33,279 nt of DNA from an uncultured Porphyromonadaceae bacterium. Its GTDB lineage: Bacteria > Bacteroidota > Bacteroidia > Bacteroidales > Muribaculaceae. A program made the position numbers and the translations under genes. The notes under the pieces were generated by a model. The model saw nothing but the letters and a program-made list of their open reading frames with translations, had not been told where the DNA came from and made no database searches. Location: contig CAMWID010000041.1 in the NCBI GenBank assembly GCA_947174235.1, positions 1 through 33,279 of the forward strand, written 5' to 3'. Position 1 is the first letter of the stretch; every line of letters starts with the position of its first letter. Below, one piece after another: positions 16,426 through 24,701 of the stretch.

Positions 16426-17580
16426 TTATATTTCGTGGAAAGATTTTGTGGATGGGAGCGGATGATGAAGCAGTTTGTCAAGGATGGTTTCAAGGGTTCC
16501 CGCTTTTTCGTAGGGATTAGTCGCCGAAATGGCATCATGTCTGAACTCGTCAGACAGTACTGTATGCAGACCGTTGAGAATGGCTTCTTTTTCCGCAGGA
16601 CAATTCAGGACGGATGTTCCATGTGCCCTTCCTTTCTGGCGGTCTCCTATATTGAGAGTCGGTATGCCGAACGACGGAACTTCGATAAGACCGCTTGAGG
16701 AATTGCCGACAGCGGCAGACGCATGTTTCAGGGCAGAATAATATCTGAGGCGTCCGAGAGAAGAGACGGCAAATACGGAATCTTTGTTTTTTGCCGCCCA
16801 TTCGCGTATCAGTGCCGCCACAGTCCTGCCGCCGGTATCGGAATTCGGCATAGTGAAAAGCACTTTCCACCCTTGTTTTATGATTTCATCAAGGCTCTCA
16901 AGCAGAGCCGAGGTCTGTTTTCTTTCTTCCCCCGGCTGGTTGGTGACGGGATGGAAAGTGGCGACAACATATTTATCACCAAGGCTGAACCCGATTGAGT
17001 TTTCAAGTTCCTGAAGGGTCATGACCTTTTCGTTGCGTATGGATTCCACTCCCAGCGATCCGACATAAAACACATTTTGTGGATCTTCACCCATCCGGAT
17101 CAGGCGTCGGGCATAAGGTTCTGTTGATGTGAAATGCAAAGATGACAGTTTTGTTATGGCATGGCGTATACAATCGTCGTATGCCCCTTCCGTAGTTTCC
17201 CCGCCATATAAATGGGCGATGGGTATCCGGAAAATCAGAGCTGCGGAAGCCGCCGCCAGCATTTCGTAACGGTCGCCGAGAATGACGACAAGATCCGGGA
17301 GAAGTCTGGAATATGCGTCGGCTATACCAATTTCCACAAGTCCCATGGACTTTACGGTCGATGCCGGAGAGTCGCCAGACAGCAGCGAATCTATGCGGGC
17401 ATCGACACAGAACCCGTCGGCAATAATCTCATTGACGGTCATTCCATGCTCGGGAGAGAGATGCATGTTGGTGGCGATGATCTGGAGGCAGGCTTCAGGT
17501 GAATGAGATATTTCCTTCATCAGGCGTGTCATTATTCCGTAGTCGGCACGGGTGCCTGTGACAAAACATATTTTTCTCAT
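16426..17580 (-). CDS. neuC: UDP-N-acetylglucosamine 2-epimerase (hydrolysing), NeuC/LegG type
   Basis: A 384-aa GT-B-fold epimerase. Motifs: N-terminal CFVTGTRADYGIMTRL, GDRYEMLAAASAAL, HLYGGETTEGAYDDCIRHAI, and a C-terminal NSSSGLIEVPSFGIPTLNIGDRQKGR nucleotide-binding segment (listed in pieces of the same region). It releases ManNAc (or the 2,4-diacetamido analogue) plus UDP, the first committed step of nonulosonic acid synthesis. NeuC and LegG share these motifs, so the sugar could be Neu5Ac or legionaminic acid. It is the last gene of the block, 32 bp after neuB. Confidence 0.88.
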   Translation of the reverse strand: MRKICFVTGTRADYGIMTRLMKEISHSPEACLQIIATNMHLSPEHGMTVNEIIADGFCVDARIDSLLSGDSPASTVKSMGLVEIGIADAYSRLLPDLVVILGDRYEMLAAASAALIFRIPIAHLYGGETTEGAYDDCIRHAITKLSSLHFTSTEPYARRLIRMGEDPQNVFYVGSLGVESIRNEKVMTLQELENSIGFSLGDKYVVATFHPVTNQPGEERKQTSALLESLDEIIKQGWKVLFTMPNSDTGGRTVAALIREWAAKNKDSVFAVSSLGRLRYYSALKHASAAVGNSSSGLIEVPSFGIPTLNIGDRQKGRAHGTSVLNCPAEKEAILNGLHTVLSDEFRHDAISATNPYEKAGTLETILDKLLHHPLPSTKSFHEI

Positions 17581-17612
17581 GATGTGATACGGTGATGATC
17601 AAGGTTCGGTAG

Positions 17613-18611
17613 TCAGATCTCGATAAGTTCGTCAGGATTGAAATGACGTATGGCGCGGCGTCCGATGACCTCGTCCCAGCGCATCGGGGAGATGCCTGTG
17701 CCCGGACGTTTTACTGTGATATTATTTTCGGACAACACCTCTCCCTGATTGATTTCGGATGCCGCGACAATACTTTTTCTTGCCACCGCCATGTTTTTAC
17801 GTTCCGTAAGTGTTACACGCTTTACAGAAGACCCTAAAGCCATCGCCACATGCTGCACGCCTTCTATCATCTTCGCCAGTTCATCCGGATCGAGAGATGC
17901 TATGTGGTCCGGACCGGGAAGGGATTTGTCAAGAGTGAAATGTTTTTCAATGACCGATGCTCCAAGAGCCGTGGCTGCAAGAGGAATGTCAATACCTCTC
18001 GTGTGGTCGGAATAACCGACGTTGACGCCGAAAGCCTCACGCAATGTGATCATTGCCTTTAGGTTGACATCCTTGTAATTGGTAGGATACTGTGTGGTGC
18101 AATGCAGCACGGTTATGTCCTTCCTGTAATATCCTCCATCATAGAGAACCTGCAGAGCGTTTTCGACATCGGCGAGAGTAGACATGCCGGTGGAGAGTAT
18201 GACGGGAATTTTGGTTTTGGCGATGACTCTGAGATACGGGAGGTTGGTGATCTCTCCGGACGGAATTTTCATATATCTCATGTCGAGGGAGGAAAGAAAA
18301 TTAATGCTCTCTATATCAAAAGGAGTGGAAAGGAATCCTATTCCCTTTTCCCGGCAATGACCTGCGATTGTCCTGAAAGCCTGTAAAGGCAGTTCCAGAT
18401 CTTTCAGCATTGAGAGCTGGTTTTCGGCATCGCAGTTTTCTTTCTGATAATCGGCGGCTGCACTTTCTGCCGTCACCAGTTTCTCAGCTTTGAACGTCTG
18501 GAATTTAACGAAATCCGCACCTGCGGCTGCTGCGGCGTCGACCATTTTAAGCGCCATGTCAAGAGATCCGTTATGGTTGACTCCGGCTTCTGCAATTATT
18601 ATAGGTTTCAT
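17613..18611 (-). CDS. neuB: N-acetylneuraminate (or legionaminate) synthase
   Basis: A 332-aa TIM-barrel enzyme with a C-terminal antifreeze-like SAF domain. The N-terminus IIAEAGVNHNGS, the active-site segment DFVKFQTFKAEKLV, LSTPFD, KIPSGEITNLPYL and GYSDHTRG are NeuB hallmarks. The SAF domain covers about 275-332 (ARKSIVAASEINQGE, KRPGTGISPM). It condenses ManNAc-type sugars with phosphoenolpyruvate to give a nine-carbon acid. It follows the acetyltransferase by 32 bp and precedes neuC. The length fits the family. Distinguishing Neu5Ac, legionaminic and related substrates needs phylogeny. Confidence 0.9.
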   Translation of the reverse strand: MKPIIIAEAGVNHNGSLDMALKMVDAAAAAGADFVKFQTFKAEKLVTAESAAADYQKENCDAENQLSMLKDLELPLQAFRTIAGHCREKGIGFLSTPFDIESINFLSSLDMRYMKIPSGEITNLPYLRVIAKTKIPVILSTGMSTLADVENALQVLYDGGYYRKDITVLHCTTQYPTNYKDVNLKAMITLREAFGVNVGYSDHTRGIDIPLAATALGASVIEKHFTLDKSLPGPDHIASLDPDELAKMIEGVQHVAMALGSSVKRVTLTERKNMAVARKSIVAASEINQGEVLSENNITVKRPGTGISPMRWDEVIGRRAIRHFNPDELIEI

Positions 18612-18643
18612 TATTGTATTGTTTTTTATTTGCTGGGAATCTG

Positions 18644-19303
18644 TCAGGAGTTTCTTATTTTGTGGAAGCGCATCGGAGTTCCGTGATATATACCGGGTTC
18701 AGTCAGGTCACGATTGACCGTGACCCCTATCCCGACAGAGACTCCCGAAGCTATTGTCACACCGTTCATCACCCTTGCCCCCAGACCGATGAAACAGTTG
18801 TCACCGATTTTAACTCCCCCGCCTATTACGGCTCCCGGTCCGATGAATGTATTTGATCCTATCAGGCAGTCATGTTCAACGATGGCACCGGTATTCACTA
18901 TGACATGATTTCCAAGAGTCGCGCGATTTATGACGGCACGGTGCAGCACGGCACATCCTTCGCCGACAGTACAGTGGCGGGTGATTATAGCCGTTGGAGA
19001 GATTATAGATACAAACTTTGCACCTGCAGCTGAATATGTATTGATCATATCTTTCCGTTTTTTCATGACGGGCAATCCTGCATAAACAAACGCGATATGG
19101 AACGGGATCCCTTTTTCTGCGAGGCTTTTTGCCACGGAATCGTCTCCAAGCCATTCCACAGGCATGTTTTTTGATTCCGACAATGCGGTATAGCCCGCTA
19201 CAGAGGCGGACTCGGAAAGGTTTTCCAAAAGAGACAGCGCATGTCCGCCTCCTCCGGCAAGAACAAACGGAGTGGAAGTCGATAAAGGATTATTCTGATT
19301 CAT
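18644..19303 (-). CDS. neuD: NeuD/PglD-type sugar O- or N-acetyltransferase
   Basis: A 219-aa protein with an N-terminal Rossmann-like nucleotide-sugar domain (VLAGGGGHALSLLE) and a C-terminal left-handed beta-helix of hexapeptide repeats (~95-205). The likely catalytic His lies in GAIVEHDCLIG. Homologues include NeuD (sialic acid O-acetylation) and PglD/LegH (acetylation of UDP-4-amino sugars), and the position beside neuB and neuC fits either. The start overlaps the upstream DUF6155 gene by 14 bp, so the two are co-transcribed. Confidence 0.83.
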   Translation of the reverse strand: MNQNNPLSTSTPFVLAGGGGHALSLLENLSESASVAGYTALSESKNMPVEWLGDDSVAKSLAEKGIPFHIAFVYAGLPVMKKRKDMINTYSAAGAKFVSIISPTAIITRHCTVGEGCAVLHRAVINRATLGNHVIVNTGAIVEHDCLIGSNTFIGPGAVIGGGVKIGDNCFIGLGARVMNGVTIASGVSVGIGVTVNRDLTEPGIYHGTPMRFHKIRNS

Positions 19304-19826
19304 AGTAGTTAAATTCGTTTAAAATGTCGTTCATCCTTTCATTCATGTGAAGATAAGACGGAGCATGGCAGGTGTAATCTATGATTTTTTCTATGCGTCT
19401 TTCCAAAATCGGTCTCATGGAATGTGCGCAGATATACTCTATACCTTTACGGAAAACATTTAATGCCGATGTCCATGCCGTTTCCCGAACTATCCCCCTT
19501 AAAACCAGCCTCGACAGCAATACTTCGACATGATATATCATAAGGTCAGACACGAGTTCCGGGGGTGTGTCGAGACTTACAAAGTCTGCTATTATGTCAT
19601 TTCCTGCCTTTACGCTCATCTTTGCTCTGGGACGTCCCTGAGGAGTGAAGTAATTTCGATAAATCTCTTTCTTGCTTTTTTCAAGAGCAGCCTGTGGATC
19701 GGGGTTCATGAAAAATTCAAGATATTCGCGGGCGTCTTTTCTTGCATCATAAAGATCAAGTATGATCTGCACAAGATGCTCCTGCGGCAAGGTGTTGAGA
19801 TATTTTTTTAGTTTCGGTCTGCTCAT
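19290..19826 (-). CDS. DUF6155-family protein
   Basis: A 178-aa, mostly helical protein, no signal peptide. I chose ATG 19826 because the family starts with MSRPKLKKYL-like sequence; an in-frame GTG at 19850 would add 8 residues and has a GGAG-like site upstream. Family features seen are LVQIILDLYDARKDAREYL, the RPRAKMSVK motif and a C-terminal KIIDYT-type helix. The function of the family is unknown to me. It sits 43 bp after the TrmH-type gene and overlaps neuD, an odd pairing of a general domain with a sugar pathway. Confidence 0.75.
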   Translation of the reverse strand: MSRPKLKKYLNTLPQEHLVQIILDLYDARKDAREYLEFFMNPDPQAALEKSKKEIYRNYFTPQGRPRAKMSVKAGNDIIADFVSLDTPPELVSDLMIYHVEVLLSRLVLRGIVRETAWTSALNVFRKGIEYICAHSMRPILERRIEKIIDYTCHAPSYLHMNERMNDILNEFNYYESE

Positions 19827-19869
19827 GTCTTGGAAACAGTTGTTTGTCACTTCGCTGCATTCTCCTGAC

Positions 19870-20700
19870 TCATTTCATGCAGTCCGGATTCATGCGTTCG
19901 CGATGTTTTCTAAGTTGCCAGAAAGCGACAGCCGAAGCGGCAGCCACATTCAGGGAATCAACGCCATGATACATCGGGATGCGTGCGGTGTAGTCGGCGT
20001 TTGCGATAACCTCACCGGCGAGTCCGTCTCCTTCTGTCCCCAGCACCATGGCGAGTTTCGGTTCTGCATTCAGCACCGCGTCATCGATACTCACGGATTT
20101 GTCGGAAAGAGCGAGGGCAACGGTTTTGAACCCAAAATCCTTCAGACTCTCAATGGGTCGGTCAAGCCATCCCCACGGCACAAGAAACACGGTGCCCATA
20201 GAGACTCTGACCGCCCTGCGGTTGAGGGGATCGCATGACGTGGGGGTTAGCAATATCCCGTCTACCCCCAGGGCGGCTGCCGACCTGAAAATTGCACCGA
20301 TATTTGTGGTGTCGGTCACACTGTCGATAACCGCGATCCTGTCTGCGTTACTACAGATTTCTTCAGGCGAGGGGAGGCGCCGTCGTCTCATGGCGCAAAG
20401 CACGCCCCGTGTGAGAGTATAACCGGTGAGTTCCGCGAGAAGTTTTCTTTCTCCGGTATACACGGGCACGTCCTGACAGGCTGCGATGATTCCGGAGGCA
20501 TCCCCGCAGATATGTTTACGCTCGCACAGCAATGCGATCGGGGTGTATCCGGCATTCAAAGCCACATTGATGACCTTGGGACTTTCCGCGATAAAGATTC
20601 CTTTATCCGGCTCGAGCCTGTTGCGCAGCTGGGCTTCGGTAAGGGTGGAGAAAATTTCCACTCCCGGATGATCAAGCGATGTAATCTCAACTATATTCAT
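19870..20700 (-). CDS. TrmH/SpoU-family RNA 2'-O-methyltransferase
   Basis: A 276-aa SPOUT methyltransferase. The N-terminal ~100 residues form the substrate-binding domain. The C-terminal knot contains motif 1 (TTNIGAIFRSAAALG), motif 2 (LAMVLGTEGDGL) and motif 3 (IPMYHGVDSLNVAAASAVAF). It 2'-O-methylates a ribose in rRNA or tRNA; the exact nucleotide cannot be told from sequence. It appears to be the first gene of the neu block. The start codon is only 8 nt from the G of a -7 box, so the transcript may be leaderless. Confidence 0.9.
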   Translation of the reverse strand: MNIVEITSLDHPGVEIFSTLTEAQLRNRLEPDKGIFIAESPKVINVALNAGYTPIALLCERKHICGDASGIIAACQDVPVYTGERKLLAELTGYTLTRGVLCAMRRRRLPSPEEICSNADRIAVIDSVTDTTNIGAIFRSAAALGVDGILLTPTSCDPLNRRAVRVSMGTVFLVPWGWLDRPIESLKDFGFKTVALALSDKSVSIDDAVLNAEPKLAMVLGTEGDGLAGEVIANADYTARIPMYHGVDSLNVAAASAVAFWQLRKHRERMNPDCMK

Positions 20701-20707
20701 GATTCTA

Positions 20708-20715
20708 CAAAATTA
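20708..20715 (-). promoter_or_regulatory. -7 box of the TrmH-neu block
   Basis: On the minus strand this reads TAATTTTG, a full TAnnTTTG match, ending 8 nt before the start codon. No TTTG is seen at -33 spacing. The promoter is back-to-back with the DUF1460 gene's. Confidence 0.6.
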
Positions 20716-20822
20716 TAATTTTTTTTCCGTATACACTTTATTGGCAGCGGTGATATTGGGTTTTATTGACATAAGATAGGTTAAAATAGGATAGTATGGA
20801 ATGTGGATAAGAAATAATTTGT

Positions 20823-20830
20823 TAATTTTG
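20823..20830 (+). promoter_or_regulatory. -7 box of the DUF1460 gene
   Basis: TAATTTTG matches TAnnTTTG, 22 nt before the ATG at 20853, a normal leader length. No clear -33 element is seen. Confidence 0.55.
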
Positions 20831-20852
20831 CATCAAAATATAAATTCTGACA

Positions 20853-21734
20853 ATGAAGTTATTTCCAGATATGTCTGACCGACGTTTTACTCCGGCGTTG
20901 TTGCTGGGTGTCATCATAGCGTTTTCAAGTTTTTCAGCCGCCGCATTCCGCATACACTGTAAAGAAGACACAGTTATAGTGAGCAGGTTGCTTTCCCTCG
21001 CGGCAGAGCATGGGGGCTCCCTCGGTGAGCGTTGTGTCTTTGCGGCGCGTCAGCTTGAAGGGATCCCATGGTCCGCGCCGCTTGACAACGATACGTCAGG
21101 CACCATTTACATCAACATGCACGGTCTTGACAGGATGGGGTTTGTCAACACGGTAATGGCGTTGGCGGAAGCAAGTATGAAAAAGCAGCCGTCGGTGAAA
21201 GAATTTGTAAATTCTCTCGAATCGGTAAGTCGCCGGAAGGGTGTGGACGAAGGGTTCGCGTCGCAGCTTATTTATGGAGCGGACTGGATTGTGGACAATG
21301 TTTACAGGGGGCATTTGAAAGAGATGACGGAATACGTGGGCGGAGGCGGCTTCAAGGCGAAGACCCTTGACCATGTGACAAGGAACAAGGAAGATTATCC
21401 CGCGCTCAGGGATTCTACAGTCTATGATAAAGTTAAAATGATGGAGATGGGCTACCGGAGCCACAGGATCCCGCATCTGAAGAAACAGAGCGCCGGTAAT
21501 AAATCCCTGCATGAATTGATGCAGAACGGCGATATCATAATGATGTTGTCGCCGGAATTTGATTATGACGTATATGACATGGGAATAATAGAGATGAAGG
21601 GAGGTGAACCCTACTTGATCCATATATCCTATGAAAACGGTAAGGTCACGGAAGATCCTTATCCACTCTCGAGATTATTCAAGATAGAAAGCCAACATTT
21701 CTATGGATACCGTTGGCTGCGTCCTACTGAATGA
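20853..21734 (+). CDS. DUF1460-family protein, probably catalytically inactive
   Basis: A 293-aa exported protein (signal peptide to about residue 31). It matches the DUF1460/amidase-like NlpC/P60-type family across 45-290: LEGIPWSAPL, INMHGLD, a WIVDN helix, and a C-terminal HISYENGKV strand. Members normally carry a Cys in a LDCxTFVE motif; here the sequence is Leu92-Asp93-Arg94-Met-Gly-Phe-Val-Asn, so the nucleophile is Arg. A conserved RLHY motif reads QLIY. His257 on the later strand is kept. This predicts loss of peptidase/amidase activity, with a possible binding role in the envelope. The comparison is to the family as recalled. Confidence 0.78.
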   Translation: MKLFPDMSDRRFTPALLLGVIIAFSSFSAAAFRIHCKEDTVIVSRLLSLAAEHGGSLGERCVFAARQLEGIPWSAPLDNDTSGTIYINMHGLDRMGFVNTVMALAEASMKKQPSVKEFVNSLESVSRRKGVDEGFASQLIYGADWIVDNVYRGHLKEMTEYVGGGGFKAKTLDHVTRNKEDYPALRDSTVYDKVKMMEMGYRSHRIPHLKKQSAGNKSLHELMQNGDIIMMLSPEFDYDVYDMGIIEMKGGEPYLIHISYENGKVTEDPYPLSRLFKIESQHFYGYRWLRPTE

Positions 21735-21795
21735 TAATGAAACAGTCGGGCAATATCCCGAGATAATCAATGGGTATCCACCCCTAATGTAATGC

Positions 21796-21841
21796 GGCAA
21801 CCGCGTTTATCGTACTTTTGGAGTATGTAAACGCGGTTGCC
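21796..21841 (+). repeat. 14-bp inverted repeat enclosing a -7-like sequence
   Basis: GGCAACCGCGTTTA (21796-21809) is perfectly complementary to 21828-21841. The 18-nt loop holds TACTTTTG (21813-21820), a match to TAnnTTTG. No T-run follows, so it is a poor terminator for the DUF1460 gene. Confidence 0.6.
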
Positions 21842-21948
21842 TGTTGCTATTTGAAATGGAAATATATGGTACGTTTACCAAAATGAAAGGTGTGTTGAGG
21901 TTATTGACGTGATGTGAATGATGGTTGTTCTTAATTTTATTGAAATAT

Positions 21949-21980
21949 TTTGGATTTGTGATTGCAATTTGCTAAATTTG
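21949..21980 (+). promoter_or_regulatory. Promoter of the asparaginase gene
   Basis: TTTG (21949-21952), 20-bp spacer, TAAATTTG (21973-21980), a full-consensus Bacteroidetes promoter giving a ~70-nt leader before the ATG at 22059. Confidence 0.75.
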
Positions 21981-21984
21981 CAGA

Positions 21985-21998
21985 GTTGTTGCGACAAC
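21985..21998. promoter_or_regulatory. GTTGT-N4-ACAAC dyad at the ansA transcription start
   Basis: GTTGTTGCGACAAC begins 5 nt after the -7 box. The same half-sites and spacing form the core of the palindrome at 1130-1143. It could be an operator or a 5' hairpin. Confidence 0.4.
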
Positions 21999-22058
21999 AA
22001 ACGGTGTGTCTGTCTAACCCGGATGCTCCGGTGATCGTCTAAAAAACCTTAATTACGC

Positions 22059-23105
22059 ATGCAAAACGAACTTTCCCGTCCCAAAATATTGATGATTTAT
22101 ACCGGAGGAACGATCGGTATGAAAGAAAATCCTGTGACCAATGCTCTCGAACCGTTTGATTTCAATCATCTTCTTGACAATGTGCCGAAGCTGAAGATGC
22201 TTGATTTTGATATCGAGCATTATCAGTTTGAGAATCCGATAGATTCTTCGGCTATGACGCCGAAACATTGGGGCGAGATGGCGAAAGTCATTGAAGACAA
22301 TTATGACGATTATGATGGCTTTGTGGTTCTTCACGGCACAGATACGATGGCATACACTGCGTCTGCGCTGAGTTTTATGCTTGAGAATCTCTGTAAGCCG
22401 GTTATTATCACTGGTTCGCAGCTGCCTATCGGAGAGGTGCGTACAGATGGCGAGGAAAACCTGATCACAGCATTGCAGATTGCCGCCGCCAGAGATTCAG
22501 ACGGAAGCCATATCGTAAGGGAGGTTGCGATATTGTTTGAAAACTATCTATGGCGCGGAAACCGGAGCACGAAGAAGAGCGCTGACAATTTCAACGCTTT
22601 CAAGAGCAATAATTATCCTGAGCTTGCAAAGATAGGGTTGGGGATAACTTTCAACCGGGAGGCGCTTTGGAAAGGAGGAGATCCCGGGAAACCACTCCAG
22701 GTGCACTATAATATGGACTGCAATGTTATCTTCATAGATCTTTTCCCGGGTATCAAGGAGCAGTCGGTGCTTCATATGCTTGCCACGCCGGGGATAAAGG
22801 GAGTGGTGCTTAAAACCTTCGGTGCGGGCAACGGTCCCAACAGCCAATGGTTTATAGACGCTATCAAAGAGACTGTGCGCAAGGGGATAGTGGTGCTCAA
22901 TATCACTCAATGCAACAACGGCAGCGTATTGCCTTTCCGTTATGTCACCGGTCTTGACCTTGCCAACGCCGGAGTGATATCCGGACATGATCTTACATCG
23001 GAAGCCGCCGTCACCAAGATGATGTATCTTCTTGGGAGGGGGATGGATGCCGAAGAAGTCAAGAATTATATGGAATGCGATCTGAGAGGGGAGATCTCTT
23101 GTTGA
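22059..23105 (+). CDS. ansA: Type I (cytoplasmic) L-asparaginase
   Basis: A 348-aa enzyme without a signal peptide, which points to the cytoplasmic type I form. Thr15 in MIYTGGTIGM is the N-terminal catalytic Thr and His92-Gly-Thr94-Asp95 (VLHGTDTMAYTASAL) gives the second active-site pair. The segment ITGSQLPIGEVRTDGEENL is also diagnostic. It hydrolyses asparagine to aspartate and ammonia. The allosteric C-terminal half is full length. It is expressed from its own promoter, downstream of which lies a dyad shared with the M48 gene. Confidence 0.95.
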   Translation: MQNELSRPKILMIYTGGTIGMKENPVTNALEPFDFNHLLDNVPKLKMLDFDIEHYQFENPIDSSAMTPKHWGEMAKVIEDNYDDYDGFVVLHGTDTMAYTASALSFMLENLCKPVIITGSQLPIGEVRTDGEENLITALQIAAARDSDGSHIVREVAILFENYLWRGNRSTKKSADNFNAFKSNNYPELAKIGLGITFNREALWKGGDPGKPLQVHYNMDCNVIFIDLFPGIKEQSVLHMLATPGIKGVVLKTFGAGNGPNSQWFIDAIKETVRKGIVVLNITQCNNGSVLPFRYVTGLDLANAGVISGHDLTSEAAVTKMMYLLGRGMDAEEVKNYMECDLRGEISC

Positions 23106-23161
23106 AACGCCGTCTCCGTGCCTGATACCTGCATTCCGACATATCTGCCGGATCATAAGAA

Positions 23162-23192
23162 TTGCAAAAACGGGATAATTTTTGTAATTTCG
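23162..23192 (+). promoter_or_regulatory. Promoter of the DUF3822-rsmD pair
   Basis: TTG (23162-23164), 20-bp spacer, TAATTTCG (23185-23192), one base off TAnnTTTG. A purine-rich AAAGGAAAAG stretch precedes the ATG at 23212 and may serve as ribosome binding site. Confidence 0.5.
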
Positions 23193-23211
23193 CCATGTAA
23201 AAGGAAAAGAC

Positions 23212-23946
23212 ATGAACGGACTTACTGCGGCGGATTTTGCCGATACAGGTCAATGGCGCCTCATCCTTAAGATATTTCCTTCAGGTATGAGCGCGCATCT
23301 TGAAAACACTATCCACACGGATCTGGAGCCACAGTTGCTTTTTTCTACGCAATGGGAGGTTGACGGAGCCAATCTTTTGCGCAATATCGAAAATGCCGTG
23401 TATGATCATCCGCGTGTACTTGATGACTTTTCCGCCCGTATCATCATTTACGAGCGGAAAGTGCTGTTTATGCCGACTGAACTGATTGAGGAAACGGAAG
23501 GTGCGGAGGAATCATATTATACCTCTGTATTTGATGCGGAATCCGCAGATGTAATGACTGATACAGACCGGGACATCACCGTGGCGTATGCTCCCGCTCC
23601 GGGGCTTCGTGGGTTTCTGAGCCGCACGTTCCCGGGCGCGAGGATCGGATGCAATCTGATGGATGTGTTGCGGAAGCATAGGGACTCCGGCGAAGGAACC
23701 AGACTTGCAGTCACGGTCCGTGAAGAGGAGGCGGATTATGTGCTCCTTGACGGCAGAAATCTCGTGTCTGCATCCACACATGGATGGTCGGCGCCTGCAG
23801 ATATAATATATCATGCCTTCAACATTATGGAGGTATATGGTGTTTCTCATTCAGAAACAGCCGTGGTGCTTTCGGGAGATCCGTTGCCGGAGGATACTGT
23901 GGCTTTTTTTGATAAATTTTGTGCAAATATTGAAATTAAGTCATGA
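23212..23946 (+). CDS. DUF3822-family protein
   Basis: A 244-aa soluble protein. The DUF3822 family is usually found next to rsmD in Bacteroidetes. The two-lobed sequence (FSTQWEVDGANLLRNIENAV; ADYVLLDGRNLVSASTHGW; DIIYHAFNIMEVYG) resembles an actin/ASKHA-like nucleotide-binding fold at low similarity, but no nucleotide-binding signature is clear. Function is unknown. The stop overlaps rsmD by 4 bp (ATGA), implying coupled translation with the rRNA methyltransferase. Confidence 0.83.
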   Translation: MNGLTAADFADTGQWRLILKIFPSGMSAHLENTIHTDLEPQLLFSTQWEVDGANLLRNIENAVYDHPRVLDDFSARIIIYERKVLFMPTELIEETEGAEESYYTSVFDAESADVMTDTDRDITVAYAPAPGLRGFLSRTFPGARIGCNLMDVLRKHRDSGEGTRLAVTVREEEADYVLLDGRNLVSASTHGWSAPADIIYHAFNIMEVYGVSHSETAVVLSGDPLPEDTVAFFDKFCANIEIKS

Positions 23947-24479
23947 GAATAATCAGAGGAAAATACGGAAGGCGGCGGTTTGACGTACCAAAAAACATCA
24001 CAGCCCGTCCGACTACGGATTTTGCGCGGGAAAACCTTTTCAATGTTTTGGAAAACATGGATGAGTTCGAGGGCAAAACGGCTCTTGACCTGTTTGCCGG
24101 CACAGGGGCGATCAGCCTGGAATTTCTTTCAAGAGGTTGTTCTGATGTGACGGCAGTGGAGATGGCTCCTGTGCAGGCTGCGTTTATCCGTAGTGTAAAA
24201 GAAAAACTCGGAGATGAGTCATTGAGGGTGGTAAAGGGGGATGTGTTTAAATTTATCTCTACATGTCACCGTCAATTTGATTATATTTTCGCGGATCCTC
24301 CTTATGATCATCCCCGTTTCGAGGAAATACCGGGGCTCATATTGTCATCTTCAATGGTGAAGTCCGGTACGATTGTTATCATAGAGCATTCAAAAAACCG
24401 CGATTTCTCATATCTGCCCGGATTTGCACAGCACCGGGTTTATGGAAGCGTCAATTTTTCCATATTTGTTGTGGAGTGA
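23943..24479 (+). CDS. rsmD: 16S rRNA (guanine-966-N2)-methyltransferase
   Basis: A 178-aa class I SAM methyltransferase. The N-terminus has the RsmD signature IRGKYGRRRFDVP and ARPTTDFARENLFN. Motif I is ALDLFAGTGAISLEFLSRG, and Asp118-Pro-Pro-Tyr121 (ADPPYDHP) is the amino-methyltransferase catalytic motif. It methylates the exocyclic N2 of G966 in the 30S decoding region. It is translationally coupled to DUF3822 through an ATGA overlap. Confidence 0.96.
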   Translation: MRIIRGKYGRRRFDVPKNITARPTTDFARENLFNVLENMDEFEGKTALDLFAGTGAISLEFLSRGCSDVTAVEMAPVQAAFIRSVKEKLGDESLRVVKGDVFKFISTCHRQFDYIFADPPYDHPRFEEIPGLILSSSMVKSGTIVIIEHSKNRDFSYLPGFAQHRVYGSVNFSIFVVE

Positions 24480-24701
24480 GCAGCAGTGGATTGTTTAATA
24501 TTAAACGTGAGTTGTTTTTATCCCGGATCTTATTAAGAGCTTTATACAAGATTCGTCATATTTCCCTGATGTTGCAATCATGATCGCTTGCGGGAATATT
24601 AAATTCTGTCTAAAAGTTTCGACACTATGTTAAGATCATGATGAAATGTCTGGGGAAAAGGTGGATAACCGGCTTCAATAATTATAATACCCGTATAGCC
24701 C

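Larger units (their letters stand above)
21735..22058 (+). other. 324-bp gap: palindrome and asparaginase leader
   Basis: No gene is seen. It contains a 14-bp perfect inverted repeat (21796-21809/21828-21841), the ansA promoter (21949-21980) and a dyad (21985-21998). The rest is AT-rich with no recognised motif. Confidence 0.6.

Noticed and set aside
24480..24701. FMN riboswitch before ribBA
   Set aside because: The conserved riboswitch core sequences are not found; short dyads around ATCATGAT are self-palindromes and uninformative.
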